This document shows positions 61,391-64,000 of a stretch of DNA of 64,000 nucleotides, one piece after another. The stretch is taken from positions 38,485,709-38,549,708 of the forward strand of contig JAKSZT010053928.1 of assembly GCA_026826555.1 (NCBI GenBank). The letters run 5' to 3'. Source of the DNA: Tolypeutes matacus. Lineage: Eukaryota; Chordata; Mammalia; Cingulata; Chlamyphoridae. Each line of letters begins with the position of its first letter. Position 1 is the stretch's first letter. The notes beneath the pieces are model-generated. The model was not told the DNA's origin and ran no database searches. It worked only from the letters and a program-made list of their open reading frames with translations. A program made the translations under genes and the position numbers.

Positions 61391-64000
61391 CTTTCAATTA
61401 AAAGAATAATCTCATATTGTAAATTGATGTATTTTCAGGCATAAAAAGAATATATTGATCTAACTCAAATTTAAGCCTCATATGTAATCTCATATTTGAA
61501 ATAATAATTTCCATAAGACCACTATAAATTACATTAAATTTAAAGAAAAAAAGAGATAGCATATGATTAGAGTAGGTGGTAAAAATGAGGGTAGTTGTGA
61601 TGGTATTGATTAGTAGAGGATTTATGGAGGAAATTTGAAGGAGAAAGAGGTTTCTGAGATGGGGTGGGGATAAATTAAATGAAAGCCAAATAGTCTAATC
61701 TAAGAATTGGCAGTAGAAAAGCACAAGCAATGTAAAGCCATTGGCTGGAGTGTAAGTACATGAGGCTTATGTAGGGAAGAATAGTTGATATGACTGGAAG
61801 GTAAAGTAGGGCCGTAGAATAGGCACTAGCTTTCCCCGCATTCTATAGAAATTGTCATGGTGACATCTTCTCCAGTTTACCAAGTGGTATCTGAACTGAT
61901 TCTGGACCCTCTCCTCTGCTCTTCCCCTTGACTCCAGACAGCCTATAGAAGCAGACATCAGAAGTGTGATGAGAGTTTATTGCAGTAGTAACATTTTGCA
62001 AAGTAGAGACTTCTTAGGGATGGTATTTTATCATCCTGGGAGAGTTCCATGGAGGGGAGGGAGCAGGGTTCTTCCCCGTTCCTCAAGCCAAGTAATAGAG
62101 AAAGCTAGAGGCAATTATGTAAGGGGGAGACTAAAATAAAGAGATAAGAGCAATAAAAGAATGATTTGTATCCCTTTCTCTCTAAAAGTCCTAAGGCCAG
62201 GAGGAATGAAGCCAGAGTTGGAAAGAGGAAAGAGAATTCGAATTGGATATGAGATTTATATTTAAAGTTTAAGATCTAGTCATTTAATGCCTGAAAGTGA
62301 ATCTTAGTTCACAATATGGAGGTGTTCTTTTAACTGAAATTGACTGGAGCATTATGAAACCTTCTTGAAGTAAAATGTGTAGAAGGGATATTCAGTAAAG
62401 CAATGGTGTAATCAGTAGTTGAATAAATATAAAGTCACTTCCTACTTATTTAATAGAATTCACTCTGATAAACCATGAGAGTAGATGGGATTACTCAAGA
62501 AAGAGTATAGAAAAAAGAAGTCTAAAAACAAAAATAGAGAATGTTTAATTTAGGTGATTGAATAATTAAGAGGAATTAGGACTAAAGAAAGAAAGAAAAA
62601 TACAAACAAAATTAGCAATAAGACAAAAGAGAGAGAGCAAGAGAAAAAGACAGACAGGTATTTGGAGTCCTCAGAGAATTGCTATATCATAGAGGTCAAG
62701 GGAAGAGGGTTTTAGGAAGAAGACAGTAAAGATGTCAGGAGAGATTAAAGCAGAGAACAGAACATGCAATTGGTTATTCAAAATTATGTTGTTAATTGGT
62801 GAATATTTTTTTTTTTAAAGAGAAAAAATAATCTGGGAAGATAGGGTATAAAGAAGGTATTTCTCAGGGTATACTGCACATATTCATAAGCAGAGGGGAC
62901 GAAATTGGTAGAAAGGAAGAGGATGAAAATGTAGGTAAAGAGACAAATTCCAGGGAATTTTGGTGGAACCTTGTCAAGGAAGAAGCTGTAGGGTGGTGCA
63001 GGAAGAATAGGAGAGGGAATGCAGGCAAACAAGATTTGTGTCTTTATGTCAGGTATCCCAGGAACAGATTCTGAGATGAGAATTCAAGTAAAGGAAACAG
63101 AGAAGGAGGAAAGGAAAGGGGAAGAAACCAAGCAAAGGTTCATTTTGAGCATGTTCTAGGTCTCAGGTAGCTTTCTTAGGAAGCTATGGAGTATAAATTA
63201 TACCTCAAAGCAAGAGAGCTTGTCATTCAAACCCTCACCCAGTCACTGGGTACCACTCACTGAATAAGTGCCACCCTGAGGAGACAAATTTTAAAGTGAT
63301 TTTCAACACTTGTGGAGATTAGGCTCTAATGGCCCAAGGATAATCCACTGAAGAAAATTGCCTGTGAGAGCTTTAGAGGCAAAGGGCACAGAGGCTTAGG
63401 TGCTCAGTGCACAGAAATGGTAAACAGGACTTGACGGCATCTGGGTAGAGCACCAACAGTGTCCACTACAGTTTGGAATCCAAGCTTGAACATTTAGTAC
63501 CTTTGATATCTGTTGAAATATCTGGGTCTCAAATGCCTACATCCTTTCAGATTATTGTGAGGATTAATTTAGGTAAGTGCTAGTTATCTTCCTTTTCTTC
63601 TGTGAATGTGCAGTGAAAGAAGAGTTGGAATATGGAAATAGGATATATTTTGGAAGTTAATATGATTGAAATTGAAGAAACACAGGTGATAGTTAATATG
63701 AGTAGAGTTGAAAACTTTAATTGAATAGTTAAAAGTTTTGTTGAAACTATTGTGGTGAAGTTTCCGCAATGATGAAGAAAAGGATTTTCAAGTAGCATGA
63801 GGCCAACAGGGATGGCCTTCAAGAATCTAATCAAGATATTAAATGATGTTGAGCAATAATGCTCAACAAACTAGGCATAGGAAAAAGAAAAAAGAAGAAA
63901 GAATGAGTTCAAAAGTGAGAGGAGGCAGCAAATTCAAAGTTGGCAGTTGTATTGGGTTAATAATGAGTTTCCAGTTAGGAAGTAAGGTCTGGAAGCTAGT
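61391..64000. other. Purine-biased intron, nothing recognised
   Basis: The plus strand is rich in A and G over most of this stretch, notably 62570-63150. Short minus-strand frames are by-products of this composition. No exon or named repeat was found. Confidence 0.5.

Overview
This window is intronic DNA of a placental mammal, most likely a xenarthran (armadillo, sloth or anteater lineage). It shows no bacterial gene structure. Two short exons on the plus strand (43587-43721 and 44304-44433) have consensus splice sites and matching codon phase. Together they encode YWTD beta-propeller sequence of a giant LDL-receptor-related protein, best matched to LRP1B. The very large AT-rich introns fit LRP1B better than the compact LRP1 gene. 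The xenarthran call rests on tRNA-derived SINEs that look like DAS-SINEs (17748-17962, 32928-32988, 35937-36010) and on LTR and L1 families that I do not recognise from other orders. Everything except the two exons appears to be intron.

Layout. 1-3340: unique intron, a MIR, an MLT1-type LTR and a small poly(A)-tailed insert inside that LTR. 3600-6680: an ancient antisense L1 split by a 451-bp solo LTR. 8880-16046: an antisense L1 with a large internal deletion, interrupted by an 850-bp retrocopy (10158-11004) and by a complete small MaLR-like endogenous retrovirus (12979-15482). 17370-19322: MIR, two SINEs, a minimal retroinsertion, a hAT relic and a solo LTR. 19950-23900: a reduced class III (ERVL-like) provirus, antisense. 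26737-32520: a second long antisense L1. 33620-41640: scattered MIR, L1, hAT, SINE, LTR and L2 pieces. 43587-44433: the two exons. 46530-53275: an MLT1 LTR split by a 6.26-kb ERVL provirus that itself carries a hAT MITE and another solo LTR. 53370-54620: L2 and MIR. 54732-60357: a full-length sense L1, the youngest large element by appearance. 60368-64000: intron with little that is recognisable.

The transposable elements do not act together as a system. They record successive waves of insertion, and L1 machinery left its target-site signature at several non-L1 inserts. I did not find a new biological system. The items most worth following up are the unidentified retrocopy in the L1, the MaLR-like element with a 60-bp tandem repeat in its internal region, the older L1 lineage with an unusual leader and no visible ORF1, and the four-level nest at 46.5-53.3 kb. 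Boundaries given to the base come from target-site duplications or terminal dinucleotides. The others are approximate by tens of bases. Family names come from recognition by eye, without any database search.
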